This document shows positions 54,209 to 63,813 of a DNA stretch of 64,000 bases, in pieces (positions within the stretch are counted from its first letter, which is position 1; each line of letters begins with the position of its first letter). The DNA is from Fundicoccus ignavus. Its GTDB lineage: Bacteria; Bacillota; Bacilli; Lactobacillales; Aerococcaceae. A model generated the notes under the pieces. That model was not told the DNA's origin and searched no databases. It was given only the letters and a program-made list of their open reading frames with translations. The stretch lies in the NCBI RefSeq assembly GCF_009659375.1, contig NZ_WJQT01000009.1, positions 1 through 64,000 of the forward strand, in the 5' to 3' direction. Made by a program: the position numbers and the translations under genes.

Positions 54209-54685
54209 TTAATGACTAACTTCTGTAATAATTAAAGGTATGGCCTGCTCCAAGTCTTGTGGTGCTACTTGTACAGAAAAGCCACGTTTGCCCGCACTAA
54301 AGGTGATGGTTTCAAAGTTCAACGCACTCGCGTCCAGAACCGTTTGAAATTGCTTCTTCATCCCAATAGGCGAACAACCACCATGCACATAACCAGTCAA
54401 AGGCAATAACTCCTTCTCTTTAATCATCGCAATGCTTTTCTCACCAACCGCTTGAGCCGCCTTTTTCAAATCCAATTCAGCCTCTACTGGCACCATAAAC
54501 ACATAATGCGCGCCAGATTTAGCTTGAGTGACTAACGTTTTAAACATCTGTTGAGGTGCAATGCCCATCTTCGTTGCAACATCCACACTGTTATGCACAT
54601 CAGACCCCAAATATTGATGAATGTCATAGGAAATTTTGTGCTGCGTTAGAATTCGCATTACATTCGTTTTCGTTACCTTGGCCAC
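54209..54685 (-). CDS. ybaK: YbaK/EbsC-family Cys-tRNA(Pro) deacylase
   Basis: The protein of about 158 aa belongs to the YbaK/ProX editing family, which removes cysteine wrongly attached to tRNA-Pro. The conserved Lys in TLVTQAKS, and the GGCSPIGMKK block, match the family. I start at GTG 54685 (VAKVTKTN) because a strong GGAGGGG site lies seven bases upstream; the ATG at 54700 would put that site inside the gene. It is separate from the TcaA-like gene downstream. Confidence 0.9.
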   Translation of the reverse strand: MAKVTKTNVMRILTQHKISYDIHQYLGSDVHNSVDVATKMGIAPQQMFKTLVTQAKSGAHYVFMVPVEAELDLKKAAQAVGEKSIAMIKEKELLPLTGYVHGGCSPIGMKKQFQTVLDASALNFETITFSAGKRGFSVQVAPQDLEQAIPLIITEVSH

Positions 54686-54729
54686 GCGACTCCCCTCCAT
54701 TTACACTTTCCCCAGACGGGTTATAAACT

Positions 54730-55029
54730 AATTTTATCATATCGCATGCTATAAAGATAACTAAGAACGCAAGTTTCTCAGCAAATTTTCATCTTGTCAG
54801 AATATTTCCCCACACCACTTCCGCCAATTAGCCTCCCCCCTAACAAGACTTACGCCAGTAGCTTTAGTGTGAATGATGCTACTTTGGTGGAAATTTACCG
54901 AGCGATTCCTATTAGCTTAGGCGAGTGAGGATGTATTTGGGCAGGGAGTTAGTTGTGGATCAGAAAACCTCGAACGAGGCCGAGGACTTTAAATTCCGAT
55001 TAGCAGTTTTAATTTGATTATATCGCTTT
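54730..55029. other. Non-coding gap, nothing recognised
   Basis: About 300 bases without a gene upstream of the next copy of repeat A. No hairpin or repeat of note. Confidence 0.4.
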
Positions 55030-55258
55030 GCTTTTGTTGGAATACTCAACGTAGCTCAGCGATTTGTTTTCCAAAGCGGTACAAAGGGCAATCGGAGTAG
55101 CTTGGTGTGACTTTGAGCGTAGCGAATTAGACACACCCTAGCCGATTGAGCTGGAAAAGCCCTCACAACCGCGAGGCTTTGAAAGCGACCACCGCCTTGG
55201 AAAACAATTAGCTGAGCAAAGTACAAAGCTTGGTAAATCAACATACAACTTATAAAAC
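55030..55258 (-). repeat. Dispersed repeat A, near-complete copy
   Basis: Blocks in the same order as 40362-40590: TTTTGTTGGAATACTCAACG, GTTTTCCAAAGCGGTACAAA, CTAGCCGATTGAGCTGGAA, AAAGCGACCACCGCCTTGGA, then ACAAAGCTTGGTAAATCAAC. The 62-codon frame across it is not a gene. Confidence 0.85.
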
Positions 55259-55273
55259 CTTATAGGATAATAA

Positions 55274-55298
55274 AAACACGAGCTGCTAGGCCCGTGTT
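55274..55298 (-). terminator. Terminator of rho
   Basis: AACACG and CGTGTT arms with GGCC inside the loop, followed on the minus strand by TTTTTATT. Confidence 0.75.
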
Positions 55299-55305
55299 AG
55301 GTTGA

Positions 55306-56571
55306 TTATTTAAGGACAATCTTCTCGAATTGTGTAAAGAAGTCATCGTTGTTTTTCGTTTTACGTAAGAGTTGAATCAATTGATCCGTGTATTCAAGTG
55401 CATCGCCTTGCATCATTTTGCGTAGGCGCCAAACTTGTTCAAGTTTATTGGCTTCAATCAATAATTCTTCTTTACGTGTACCTGAACGTTTGATGTCAAT
55501 AGCTGGGAATATACGACGCTCAGCCAATTGGCGAGATAAGTGTAATTCCATGTTACCCGTTCCTTTGAACTCTTCGTAAATCATGTCATCCATACGGCTA
55601 CCAGTGTCAACCAAAGCTGTCGCTAGAATCGTTAATGATCCACCACCCTCGATATTACGGGCTGCTCCGAAGAAACGTTTCGGGAAGTAGAAAGCTGCTG
55701 GGTCTAGTCCACCACTTAACGTACGACCTGAAGGACGTACAACCAAGTTATAAGCGCGAGCTAAACGTGTGATACTGTCCATTAAGACGACGACATCACG
55801 ACCATCTTCCACTAGACGCATTGCACGGTCCAAGACTAATTCCGCAATTCTTACATGATTTTCGGGCTGTTGATCGAATGTTGAAGATACGACGTCTGCT
55901 TTGACGCTACGTTCGATATCTGTTACTTCTTCTGGTCGTTCGTCAATCAATAGAACGATCAATTCAACTTCTGGATGGTTGTGCTTAATGCCATTGGCAA
56001 TTTCTTTTAGAATAGTTGTCTTACCAGCTTTCGGTGGCGACACAATCAGTCCACGTTGACCGAAACCAACGGGTGACACAACATCAATCAGACGGTTTGA
56101 TAAACCTTCTTTTTTATATTCGAGTTTGATTTGTTCGTCAGGATATAAAGCTGTTAAACCTGGGAAGTGATCACGTTGCTTCGCAGCTTCAGGGTCTTTG
56201 CCATTGACCGTTGAAATTTGCATTAAACCGTAATAACGTTCGTTGGCTTTCGGTGGACGCGCTGGTCCTGCAACCTTATCCCCGTTTCGTAAATCAAAAC
56301 GACGAATTTGTGAATTTGAAATATAAATATCTTCTTGACTCGGTGAATAGTTAATCGGTCTTAAATAACCGAAAGAATCGTCTGAACGAATGTCCAAAAC
56401 TCCTTCTACTTGGAAGAAGCCTTGTTTTTCCTCTTGAGTTCTCATTACCGCCAAGGCCAATTCTTTTTTACTTAATTGGCTATAGTTCGGAATATCTAGC
56501 TCACGTGCGTAAGCATATAATTCCTTTACTTCTTTTTCTAATAATGTTTCTAACGAAAAAGCGTCCGCCAT
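55306..56571 (-). CDS. rho: Transcription termination factor Rho
   Basis: Rho is the hexameric RNA helicase that ends untranslated transcripts. The 421-aa protein has the N-terminal Rho_N helical part, the RNA-binding cold-shock-like domain (about 50-120, FGYLRP), Walker [10 protein letters not shown], Walker [17 protein letters not shown] and the Q/R loop region with [18 protein letters not shown]. It starts 78 bases after murZ, and the pair is conserved in Bacilli. Confidence 0.98.
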   Translation of the reverse strand: MADAFSLETLLEKEVKELYAYARELDIPNYSQLSKKELALAVMRTQEEKQGFFQVEGVLDIRSDDSFGYLRPINYSPSQEDIYISNSQIRRFDLRNGDKVAGPARPPKANERYYGLMQISTVNGKDPEAAKQRDHFPGLTALYPDEQIKLEYKKEGLSNRLIDVVSPVGFGQRGLIVSPPKAGKTTILKEIANGIKHNHPEVELIVLLIDERPEEVTDIERSVKADVVSSTFDQQPENHVRIAELVLDRAMRLVEDGRDVVVLMDSITRLARAYNLVVRPSGRTLSGGLDPAAFYFPKRFFGAARNIEGGGSLTILATALVDTGSRMDDMIYEEFKGTGNMELHLSRQLAERRIFPAIDIKRSGTRKEELLIEANKLEQVWRLRKMMQGDALEYTDQLIQLLRKTKNNDDFFTQFEKIVLK

Positions 56572-56649
56572 GCGATGCCTACTTTCTTTCTTTTTTTCTA
56601 CTTTAGTGATTGTTTGAGTGATTATTTAGCTAAACTTACTCGTGTATGA

Positions 56650-57921
56650 TTAAGCTTCTTCTTGACCATCATCAAACATTTCAATATCGGCACCCAATGC
56701 ACGTAATTTACCTACGATATCTGTGTAACCACGTAGAATGTTTTCAACCCCTGTAATTTCAGTTTCACCATCAGCCATTAAGCCAGCAATGACTAAACTT
56801 GCGCCTGCTCTTAAGTCGCTCGCTTTAACTGGAGCACCTGATAATTCAGAAGGTCCTTCTACGCGAATGATGTCGCCATCAACACGAATGTTCGCGCCCA
56901 TGCGGTTCAATTCAGGAATATGTTTGACACGTTGCGGGTAGATTGTGTCCATGATTGTTCCTTTACCCATTGCTTTAACTAATAAAGGTGTAATCGGTTG
57001 TTGTAAGTCTGTCGCAAAACCTGGATAAGGTAATGTTTTCAAGCTAACCATTTGTAGGTTATCAGATTTATGAACTAAGATGCTATCTTCACCGATTTCC
57101 ATCTTCGCGCCCATCTCATCTAACTTCGCAATATAACTTTCAATGTGTTCATAGATCACGTTATTCACACGAACTTCGTCACCCATTGCGACAGCTGCTG
57201 TTAAATAAGTTCCCGCTTCAATACGGTCTGGAATAAGTGTATGACTTGTTCCATGTAACTTCTCAACACCTTCGATACGAATAACACTCGTACCTGCACC
57301 ACGAATTTTCGCACCCATTTTAGTTAATAAAGAAACTACATCAATAATTTCTGGTTCACGTGCTGCGTTTTCAATCGTTGTTTTACCTTCAGCTTTTACA
57401 GCTGCTAGAATCGCATTAATCGTTGCACCAATTGATACAACGTCCATATAAATACGCGTTCCTTGTAGACCTTTTGGTGAAGTCAGTGTAATCACACCAA
57501 AATCATCATCCACTTGTGCACCTAATGAACGGAAAGCTTTAATATGTTGGTCAATTGGACGCGGTCCTAAGAAACATCCTCCAGGTAAACCAATCACACC
57601 TTCACCAAACTTAGATAAAGTTGCGCCCATGAAATAATAAGAAGCACGTAAACTTTGGATTTTACCAGTTGGCATCGGAATTGATGCGATATTTGTTGGA
57701 TCAATCTTCAACGTATTATCTTTAAATTCAGTTTTGACATTAAAATCATTCAGAATATCCAACAAAGAATACACATCTTGAATATCCGGAACACCTTCTA
57801 AAACAACTTCTGAATCTGCCATAATCGCTGCTGGAATTAAAGCAACCGCACTATTCTTCGCACCATTAATCGTAATTTCACCAGTCAATGGCTTCCCACC
57901 ACGAATGACTAATTTCTTCAT
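56650..57921 (-). CDS. murZ: UDP-N-acetylglucosamine 1-carboxyvinyltransferase (MurZ type)
   Basis: The enzyme joins PEP to UDP-GlcNAc, the first committed step of peptidoglycan synthesis, and is the fosfomycin target. The 423-aa protein has the catalytic Cys116 in [12 protein letters not shown] and the substrate segments [11 protein letters not shown] and [10 protein letters not shown]. Firmicutes often have two copies, MurA (near atp genes) and MurZ (next to rho); the rho neighbour marks this as MurZ. The gap from the HEPN gene upstream is only 39 bases. Confidence 0.93.
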   Translation of the reverse strand: MKKLVIRGGKPLTGEITINGAKNSAVALIPAAIMADSEVVLEGVPDIQDVYSLLDILNDFNVKTEFKDNTLKIDPTNIASIPMPTGKIQSLRASYYFMGATLSKFGEGVIGLPGGCFLGPRPIDQHIKAFRSLGAQVDDDFGVITLTSPKGLQGTRIYMDVVSIGATINAILAAVKAEGKTTIENAAREPEIIDVVSLLTKMGAKIRGAGTSVIRIEGVEKLHGTSHTLIPDRIEAGTYLTAAVAMGDEVRVNNVIYEHIESYIAKLDEMGAKMEIGEDSILVHKSDNLQMVSLKTLPYPGFATDLQQPITPLLVKAMGKGTIMDTIYPQRVKHIPELNRMGANIRVDGDIIRVEGPSELSGAPVKASDLRAGASLVIAGLMADGETEITGVENILRGYTDIVGKLRALGADIEMFDDGQEEA

Positions 57922-57960
57922 ACAAACATAAACTCCTTTAAATATAGTAGATAGTCATAC

Positions 57961-58809
57961 TCACTGAGTATTCTCTAAAATTCTCGCCTTGAACAACTCT
58001 TTTAAGTGTTCATTCAAATCACTGATAACATCCCACTGCTGCTGATCTGTTAAACCAGCCGCATAAATCAAACGCATCAATAAAGCATGCATAGCATCCG
58101 AGCTCATATTCGCTCGTTCCTGCAACCATACTTCATTCACAAATAATACCTCATGCGCCACAATATTACGCAAATTCTTTTCAATTTGACGAACAGCAAA
58201 CGCCGTCTCCTTAATCTCGTCATCATCTGCATAGTCCATTAATAACTTCAACAAATGACTCGAACTCACATAATGTTTATAATTAAAATTATTACCATAA
58301 TACTTATGCCACGTACGCAGCACTCGATTTCGCTTTTCCTCAATCTTTGCCCGATTCCACTGCAAACCCTTATAAATCTTGCGTCCATCCGAAGTCTCCT
58401 TCGTCACTCGCACTAAGAATCGATCCAAATCCGGAATTGCATGCTCCATTACCACCAAACGTAACACATCCACCAACAAAGGCGTCAAGCCACGCAAATA
58501 ATCCGAAAGCTCACGCTTCGATAAATTTAAAATTAAATTATGCGTATAACTATAAACTTTTCGCTCAAGGAAAGAAGGTTGAAGTAAAAAATCAAGATGA
58601 AGTTTCGGAGCTAAAGCCTCGACTGTTTCCAAGTCGACACTTATCAAAGCTTGAAGTAAAGCCAACGTATCACTAATCTCAGGAGAATTCCACTCCGGAC
58701 GAGTCGCTAAAAACTCCTCCAATGGAAGATACTGGAAATAATCCAACATATGCGCAACCAAAGCTCCGTCAACTCGAAGCTCCCAAGTCGAATCAGATAC
58801 TTCTCTCAC
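57961..58809 (-). CDS. Orphan HEPN protein resembling the Csm6 C-terminal half
   Basis: The 282-aa all-helical protein has Arg214-Asn-x3-His219 in LRNIVAHE, the RxxxxH catalytic motif of HEPN ribonucleases. The segment DYLRGLTPLLVDVL and the overall helix order resemble the region after the CARF domain of Csm6 proteins. The CARF domain that would bind cyclic oligoadenylate is missing, and there is no CRISPR array or other cas gene in the window. The start is GTG 58809 with GGGGGG seven bases upstream. It lies 39 bases before murZ and is probably cotranscribed with murZ-rho. RNase activity is inferred. Confidence 0.62.
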   Translation of the reverse strand: MREVSDSTWELRVDGALVAHMLDYFQYLPLEEFLATRPEWNSPEISDTLALLQALISVDLETVEALAPKLHLDFLLQPSFLERKVYSYTHNLILNLSKRELSDYLRGLTPLLVDVLRLVVMEHAIPDLDRFLVRVTKETSDGRKIYKGLQWNRAKIEEKRNRVLRTWHKYYGNNFNYKHYVSSSHLLKLLMDYADDDEIKETAFAVRQIEKNLRNIVAHEVLFVNEVWLQERANMSSDAMHALLMRLIYAAGLTDQQQWDVISDLNEHLKELFKARILENTQ

Positions 58810-59279
58810 ACAAACGCCCCCCTAAAATGATTACCCCACTATTTTAGCACAATAATCACCCAAGGAATATTAAAAAAGCCTAACCTAACCAATTCTTAAA
58901 GCCTGTGTAATAAACCCCTCATACTTCCAAAAGACGCTTCACCATCGCTAAACGTTCAAGTAACAGCCTCAGCCCTTCCCAAAACGCCTATTAAATGTGC
59001 TTAGCTCCCCAGACAAAAGTATTACAAATCCCAGTCCTTCCCACCATAGCAGAAAAGACTAACCTAACGATTTTACCAAAACTTTCCTAAAAAGCAACCT
59101 TTATCAAGCTTTCTTTAAGCATATTGAATAAATAATAGATGTTAGGTAGGTTAAGAGGTGGTTAAACATTTAATTAGACGCTTGCTAGAAAATTGAAAAG
59201 AGTCGCTCCTCACGCATTGCTAAGCGAAGCACAAAGCTTGGTAAACCAGCCTAAAACTTAAAATTACTTAAGCTAAAAA
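58810..59279. other. Non-coding gap with a repeat A edge
   Basis: About 470 bases without a gene. The words AAGCCTAACCTAAC and AAGACTAACCTAAC occur at each end of the first 200 bases. From 59215 to 59262 lies the edge of repeat A (GCTAAGCGAAGCACAAAGCTT). Confidence 0.5.
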
Positions 59280-59323
59280 ACCGTATGAAAGGCAAAGCTG
59301 AGCGCTTTGACTATTCATACGGT
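59280..59323 (-). terminator. Terminator of the pyrFE-MFS operon
   Basis: ACCGTATGAA and TTCATACGGT arms with an inner GCAAAGC/GCTTTG stem; on the minus strand TTTTTT follows. Confidence 0.9.
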
Positions 59324-59336
59324 GAATCGTATTTTG

Positions 59337-60584
59337 TTATGCTTCTGCTAATGTTGGAAGTTGACCATGTTGTTGGTAGCGTGATTGTTTTAAGTTTGGC
59401 ATGCTCAACATGAAGACTAAGCTGACTAAATAAAGACTCGCAAGGAAAATCATGACAGTAGCTACGCCTGAGTTATCTAAAATCAGACCGATAATAACGG
59501 ATGAGAAACCACCAACCGCGCGTCCTACGTTCAGAATTGTATTGTTGGCCACTGTTCTCACTTCATAAGGATATAGGCGAGTAATCATCGCGCCGTAGCC
59601 TGCAAACATACCATTGACGAAAAATCCTAAGATGGCACCGCCAATTAGTAATTGAGGGCCTGTTTGCGCAAAGGTAAATAAGTAAACTGAAGCGGCTGAG
59701 CAGATTAGGAAAACTCCGTAAACTAAACGTGGGCCATATTTATCCAGTAAGTTTCCGAAAACTAACATACCTAAACACATCCCTAGAATGGTTGCGACCA
59801 TCCATGTGCTTGAGCCGCTAACGCTGACACCGATGTTTTCTTGCATAATGGTTGGCAACCAGTTCATCATGCCGAAGTAACCTGCGATTTGTACAGTTGT
59901 CATCACCATTAAAGCTAACGTTTGTTGCGTTAAAGCTCTATCTTTGAATAAATCTGCGATACGGCCTTTAGGTTGAGTTGCTGTCTTCTCAGATGCGCTC
60001 GCATCGTGATCTGTAATTGTTTCTGGGTCAATCGCAAAGTGCATCCAGATGACGAAGATTAACGGGAACAGTCCGAATAGGAACAAACCTCTCCAGCCGA
60101 AAATTGGTGCAATTAAACCAGCTAAAATTGCTGACGTAATCGATCCGATTTGACCCACGATACCGTTTAGTGAACTAATGCGACCCATTTTCTCAACAGG
60201 TACAATACCTGCCATAATTGAAATGGCCACGCCGTATTCGCCTCCGACACCAATCCCGGCAATAAAGCGCATCAAGTAAAGGTAGCCGATGCTTTCAGTG
60301 AAGAAGATTAAGCCTGTTGCGATTGAGAAAATAATAACCGTCCATTTGAAGACTTTGAATTTATTATAGCGGTCAGCCAGTACACCGAAGATTAGGCCAC
60401 CGAATAACATACCGAAGTTGGTAATGGTCCCAATCCAGCCTCCTTGTGCACCTGTTAAATTCAATTGTGAAATAATCGTCGACATTGAAAAGGCTAGGAA
60501 CATTACGTTTAAATCGTCCATTCCTGAGGCCACAATTGCTGCGATAAGGGCTCTACGGTCGTTTTTTGATAAGTTTGTTTTCAT
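59337..60584 (-). CDS. MFS transporter in the pyrimidine operon
   Basis: The 415-aa protein has 12 predicted membrane helices and the MFS loop motif GVLADRYNKFKVFK. It resembles the aromatic acid/organic anion (AAHS-like) group. It starts 60 bases after pyrE, before a shared terminator, so it may carry a pyrimidine, orotate or a related acid. That substrate is inferred from the operon only. Confidence 0.85.
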   Translation of the reverse strand: MKTNLSKNDRRALIAAIVASGMDDLNVMFLAFSMSTIISQLNLTGAQGGWIGTITNFGMLFGGLIFGVLADRYNKFKVFKWTVIIFSIATGLIFFTESIGYLYLMRFIAGIGVGGEYGVAISIMAGIVPVEKMGRISSLNGIVGQIGSITSAILAGLIAPIFGWRGLFLFGLFPLIFVIWMHFAIDPETITDHDASASEKTATQPKGRIADLFKDRALTQQTLALMVMTTVQIAGYFGMMNWLPTIMQENIGVSVSGSSTWMVATILGMCLGMLVFGNLLDKYGPRLVYGVFLICSAASVYLFTFAQTGPQLLIGGAILGFFVNGMFAGYGAMITRLYPYEVRTVANNTILNVGRAVGGFSSVIIGLILDNSGVATVMIFLASLYLVSLVFMLSMPNLKQSRYQQHGQLPTLAEA

Positions 60585-60643
60585 AATTTTTCTCCTTAAT
60601 TGAAGCTCACAGGCTTCGTTTATTAATGATTAATGGTTAAGTG

Positions 60644-61291
60644 TTAGTTCGTATGTTGCGCTGACCAGCTTTGCGGATCTTGATACCATTGTTCTAATGT
60701 TTCGCGGTAAGCAGCCAAACTTTCGTTTTGTACCGCCTGCTCGACTAAGACTTGATAATCCGTCAATGTATGTAAAGGATAATCAACTGCTGCAAAGGCG
60801 TCTTTACCTTTCGCTAATAAATAGTTGAAAATTGCACACACACCGAGAACTTCGCCTCCTGCAGCTTGCACAGTTTCAGCTGCCTGAATCACGCTGCCTC
60901 CGGTACTGATTAAATCTTCAATCATTACCACGGTTTGACCGGCTGCTAAATGACCTTCAATCGCATTCTGCTTGCCATGTCCTTTGGCGCTTGAACGCAC
61001 GTAAATCATTGGTTTATTTAACAGATGTGCCACAATCGCTGCATGCGGAATGCCAGCAGTTGCTGTTCCAGCAATCACATCAACGTTGGGAAACTCACTC
61101 TGAATTAGGTCTGCCAATGTTTGTTCCACCGTTGTTCTAGCTTGAGGGTGGCTCATAATCAGGCGATTGTCACAATAAATTGGCGTCTTTAAACCACTTG
61201 CCCAAGTAAACGGCTGAGTGGGATTTAAGCTGACTGCGCCAATTTCTAACAAAATATCTGCAATCGCTTGTCTTGATTGATTTGTTGTCAT
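60644..61291 (-). CDS. pyrE: Orotate phosphoribosyltransferase
   Basis: PyrE joins orotate with PRPP to give OMP. The 215-aa protein shows the PRPP-binding loop VVMIEDLISTGGSV and conserved YVRSSAKGHGKQNAIEG. It follows pyrF by 24 bases. The rest of the pyr genes are not in this window, so the operon is split or the pathway is arranged elsewhere. Confidence 0.97.
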   Translation of the reverse strand: MTTNQSRQAIADILLEIGAVSLNPTQPFTWASGLKTPIYCDNRLIMSHPQARTTVEQTLADLIQSEFPNVDVIAGTATAGIPHAAIVAHLLNKPMIYVRSSAKGHGKQNAIEGHLAAGQTVVMIEDLISTGGSVIQAAETVQAAGGEVLGVCAIFNYLLAKGKDAFAAVDYPLHTLTDYQVLVEQAVQNESLAAYRETLEQWYQDPQSWSAQHTN

Positions 61292-61315
61292 TAATCTTCC
61301 TCCTTAGTTAATTGC

Positions 61316-62056
61316 TTACGCTTGAGTTTGAGCTTTTGCTGCTTGCCATTCCGCTGAGATTTGACGATAAGCAGCGACTGGATCTGCGGCAAGGGTGATC
61401 GGACGTCCTACGACAATAAAGTCACTTCCTAAAGCAGCTGCGCGAGCGGGTGTTGCGATTCGATGTTGATCGTCTGCTTGAACATCATTGCTCGCTAAGC
61501 GAATACCTGGTGTAACCGTAAGGAACTCACGTCCTAATGCTGATTTGATGTCACCTGCTTCAAGTGGCGAACAGACCACACCGTCTAGACCAGCTTCAGC
61601 AGTTACTTGCGCGTAATGAGCGACACTATCGGCTAGATTCACTCTGCTCAATTGTTCTTGAGCGACCAGTGCTTCGGTTGTTGAAGTAAGTTGCGTCACC
61701 GCAATCAATAAAGGTGGCTGTGCCCCTGCAGGTGTACCAGCTAGTAAACCTTCGCGCGCTGCTTGCAACATCGGCGTCCCACCCGCTGCATGAACATTGA
61801 CCATTGCGACACCTAGTTGAGCTAAAATGGTCATACTACGTTTCACAGTGTTAGGGATATCGTGCAACTTTAAATCCAGAAAAATCTGGTGTCCGGCTGC
61901 CACAAGCTCACGAACCAATTCTGGTCCATTCAGATAAAACATTTCCATTCCAACTTTTAAATTTAAGGTTTCACCTTTAGGAAACAGCTCAAGAAAAGCC
62001 TGCAATTCTTCCATAGTGCCAAAATCAAGTGCGATAATAGGTAATTGTTGATTCAT
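61316..62056 (-). CDS. pyrF: Orotidine 5'-phosphate decarboxylase
   Basis: PyrF decarboxylates OMP to UMP. The 246-aa protein has ALDFGTMEE, the catalytic [11 protein letters not shown], and the phosphate-binding [12 protein letters not shown] at the C-terminal end, matching type 1 enzymes. It is the first gene of the unit, behind an attenuated leader with a promoter at 62242-62270. Confidence 0.97.
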   Translation of the reverse strand: MNQQLPIIALDFGTMEELQAFLELFPKGETLNLKVGMEMFYLNGPELVRELVAAGHQIFLDLKLHDIPNTVKRSMTILAQLGVAMVNVHAAGGTPMLQAAREGLLAGTPAGAQPPLLIAVTQLTSTTEALVAQEQLSRVNLADSVAHYAQVTAEAGLDGVVCSPLEAGDIKSALGREFLTVTPGIRLASNDVQADDQHRIATPARAAALGSDFIVVGRPITLAADPVAAYRQISAEWQAAKAQTQA

Positions 62057-62103
62057 AGTGTACGACTACTCCTTCTTAGATAGATTCCCTCTGAAATAAG
62101 ACC

Positions 62104-62135
62104 GAAAAAAAGACCAGTAACCGTAGTTACTGATC
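62104..62135 (-). terminator. Attenuator terminator in the pyrF leader
   Basis: On the minus strand GACCAGTAAC-type arms (CAGTAAC and GTTACTG) flank TACG and run into TTTTTTT, about 50 bases before pyrF. Read-through must be needed for pyr expression. Confidence 0.8.
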
Positions 62136-62153
62136 ATGAGTTCATAAAGAAAT

Positions 62154-62176
62154 ACACTCCTCCCCTGAGGGGTGAG
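62154..62176 (-). promoter_or_regulatory. Upstream leader hairpin of pyrF
   Basis: ACTCACCCCTC and GGGGAGGAGT pair on the minus strand upstream of the attenuator. It could be an anti-antiterminator, for example a PyrR site, but it does not clearly match the usual PyrR-binding loop. Confidence 0.5.
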
Positions 62177-62241
62177 TTATAAAGTGTGATTCTTTCATGC
62201 TTCACGGAACACGATTAAAGAAAACTATTTGATTTGTTAGT

Positions 62242-62270
62242 AGTCTATGCCTAATCAGAAAGAAAGTCAA
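62242..62270 (-). promoter_or_regulatory. pyrF: Probable sigma-A promoter of pyrFE
   Basis: On the minus strand TTGACT is followed after 17 bases by TAGACT. The leader would be about 180 bases. Confidence 0.55.
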
Positions 62271-62319
62271 GACTTTCAAATGAATTCTTCTCACCCATTC
62301 GACGCATGTTCGTTTTTGC

Positions 62320-63246
62320 TTAAGCTAGACCGAGTAAATTGACCACCAACGGTATCGTGACAACCGACAGTAAGGTTGACACAAACACATAACGAGCTGC
62401 TAAACCGACATCTGCATCGTATAAAATCGCAAAGCTCGTTGAGACAGCTGGACCCGGCATACCAGCAACTACAATGAGTACACTCAGTATAATCGGATTT
62501 TCGATAAATGATCCAAAGATTACATAAACTAAAACAGGGAAAAGCAACATTTTAATAAAGGCGAGTACATATACCTCACGACTTAAGAAAGTCGAACGCA
62601 AGTCTAACTTCGCCATCGTCATGCCAATTACGAACATTGCCAAGGGAGTTGTCATTGCCCCCACCATACTGAAGATATCCGCCACAATAATCGGGAACTT
62701 AATATCAAAAATAAATAAGATCACGACTAATAAAGAAGTTAACAGGCCCGGTGAGAGTAATATTTTGCGTAGGGGGATGTTCTTAGTTTCGGAATCTCCA
62801 TGTTTGGCCATAACCCAGGCGCCGTAAGAAAAGGAAAAAACATTGGTCGGAATATTAACAAGGGCTGCGTAGAACATGGCACCTTCACCATACATTGCCA
62901 AGATGATTGGTAGCCCCATAAAACCTGTGTTGTTAATCATCAAGATGAACTTGGCAACTCCTAAGGATTTATCCGGCAATTTCAAAAACTTCGTGAAAAC
63001 ATGTGCCAAGGGAATGTAAAGAACAAACAGCAGAAAGGCGATTAACAAAAACGTTAGCGCTTCTTGCTTGGTTCCTAAAATACCGGCCGAATTGACGGTC
63101 GAGAGAATTAAAGCCGGACAAGCAATCGTGGTTACCATGACAGAAAAATCTGCCTCCGCCTTCTCACTGAACAAATTTAATTTTGCTGCTCCAAAACCGG
63201 CTAACATGACGGCTACAAGCATACCCATGGGTATAATCGCTGACAT
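62320..63246 (-). CDS. AEC family transporter
   Basis: The 308-aa protein has about ten hydrophobic segments and the auxin efflux carrier (AEC) family layout, with the conserved MINNTGFMGLPI stretch and a second half containing IGMTMAKLDL. In lactic acid bacteria such permeases carry malate or other organic acids; the substrate here is unknown. It is monocistronic. Confidence 0.9.
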   Translation of the reverse strand: MSAIIPMGMLVAVMLAGFGAAKLNLFSEKAEADFSVMVTTIACPALILSTVNSAGILGTKQEALTFLLIAFLLFVLYIPLAHVFTKFLKLPDKSLGVAKFILMINNTGFMGLPIILAMYGEGAMFYAALVNIPTNVFSFSYGAWVMAKHGDSETKNIPLRKILLSPGLLTSLLVVILFIFDIKFPIIVADIFSMVGAMTTPLAMFVIGMTMAKLDLRSTFLSREVYVLAFIKMLLFPVLVYVIFGSFIENPIILSVLIVVAGMPGPAVSTSFAILYDADVGLAARYVFVSTLLSVVTIPLVVNLLGLA

Positions 63247-63452
63247 TTATCGCACACCCTTAACCCTTAATTTATCCCCTATTCTAACACAATAATCCGT
63301 TTTCACTCACATTCTTTGCGCATATCGCAACAAATTTTTTGAATCCTTCACCAAAATATGCCTCCATACCGCTTTGTGGAATTAATAAACAGATAGGAGC
63401 CGTTGAATATTGATGAAGCAGTCAAACTATTGTATGAAGTATTTTGTAAAAA

Positions 63453-63478
63453 AATCCCTGGCAATTAAGCTCAGGGGA
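63453..63478 (-). terminator. Terminator of the small unknown gene
   Basis: CCCCTG and CAGGG arms around 10 bases; on the minus strand a T tract follows. Confidence 0.75.
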
Positions 63479-63483
63479 GTTGT

Positions 63484-63813
63484 TTAAGCGAATTCCTCGC
63501 GTTCACTAAATATTAGTCTTTGAGCGTCAGGTTCAGCGTTAAAAGTCCATTGACCCGAACCGATTCTGACTGTTTGATCCGTATCAACTTTCGCAATCAC
63601 CGACTGCAACGCTTCTGCTTCAACAGAAATGTCCGCGTCAAGGCCCGCACCTGTGTGTGCGACGAGCTCAATTGCTCGGCCTTCATGTAGAATTGTGATT
63701 GAGTGTGTCGTTACATCTGTGATGGTTGCCGCAACAGCTGATTGGGTAGCGAACCAGTCTGCTAGCTCTTCTTTGATTCTCAAACTCGTTTTATACATAT
63801 TCTTGTTTCTCAT
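63484..63813 (-). CDS. Small unknown protein, 109 aa
   Basis: I do not recognise this protein. It has no signal peptide or membrane helix. After a basic start the chain is acidic and rich in Thr, Val and Ala, with alternating hydrophobic residues that suggest a beta-rich fold. A GGTGG sequence lies upstream of the ATG and a terminator follows, so it looks like a real single gene. Confidence 0.6.
   Translation of the reverse strand: MRNKNMYKTSLRIKEELADWFATQSAVAATITDVTTHSITILHEGRAIELVAHTGAGLDADISVEAEALQSVIAKVDTDQTVRIGSGQWTFNAEPDAQRLIFSEREEFA

Noticed and set aside
57961-58809. Remnant of a type III CRISPR locus
   Set aside because: No array, no cas10, csm or cas6 gene nearby, and the HEPN gene has its own start and lies in a housekeeping operon.
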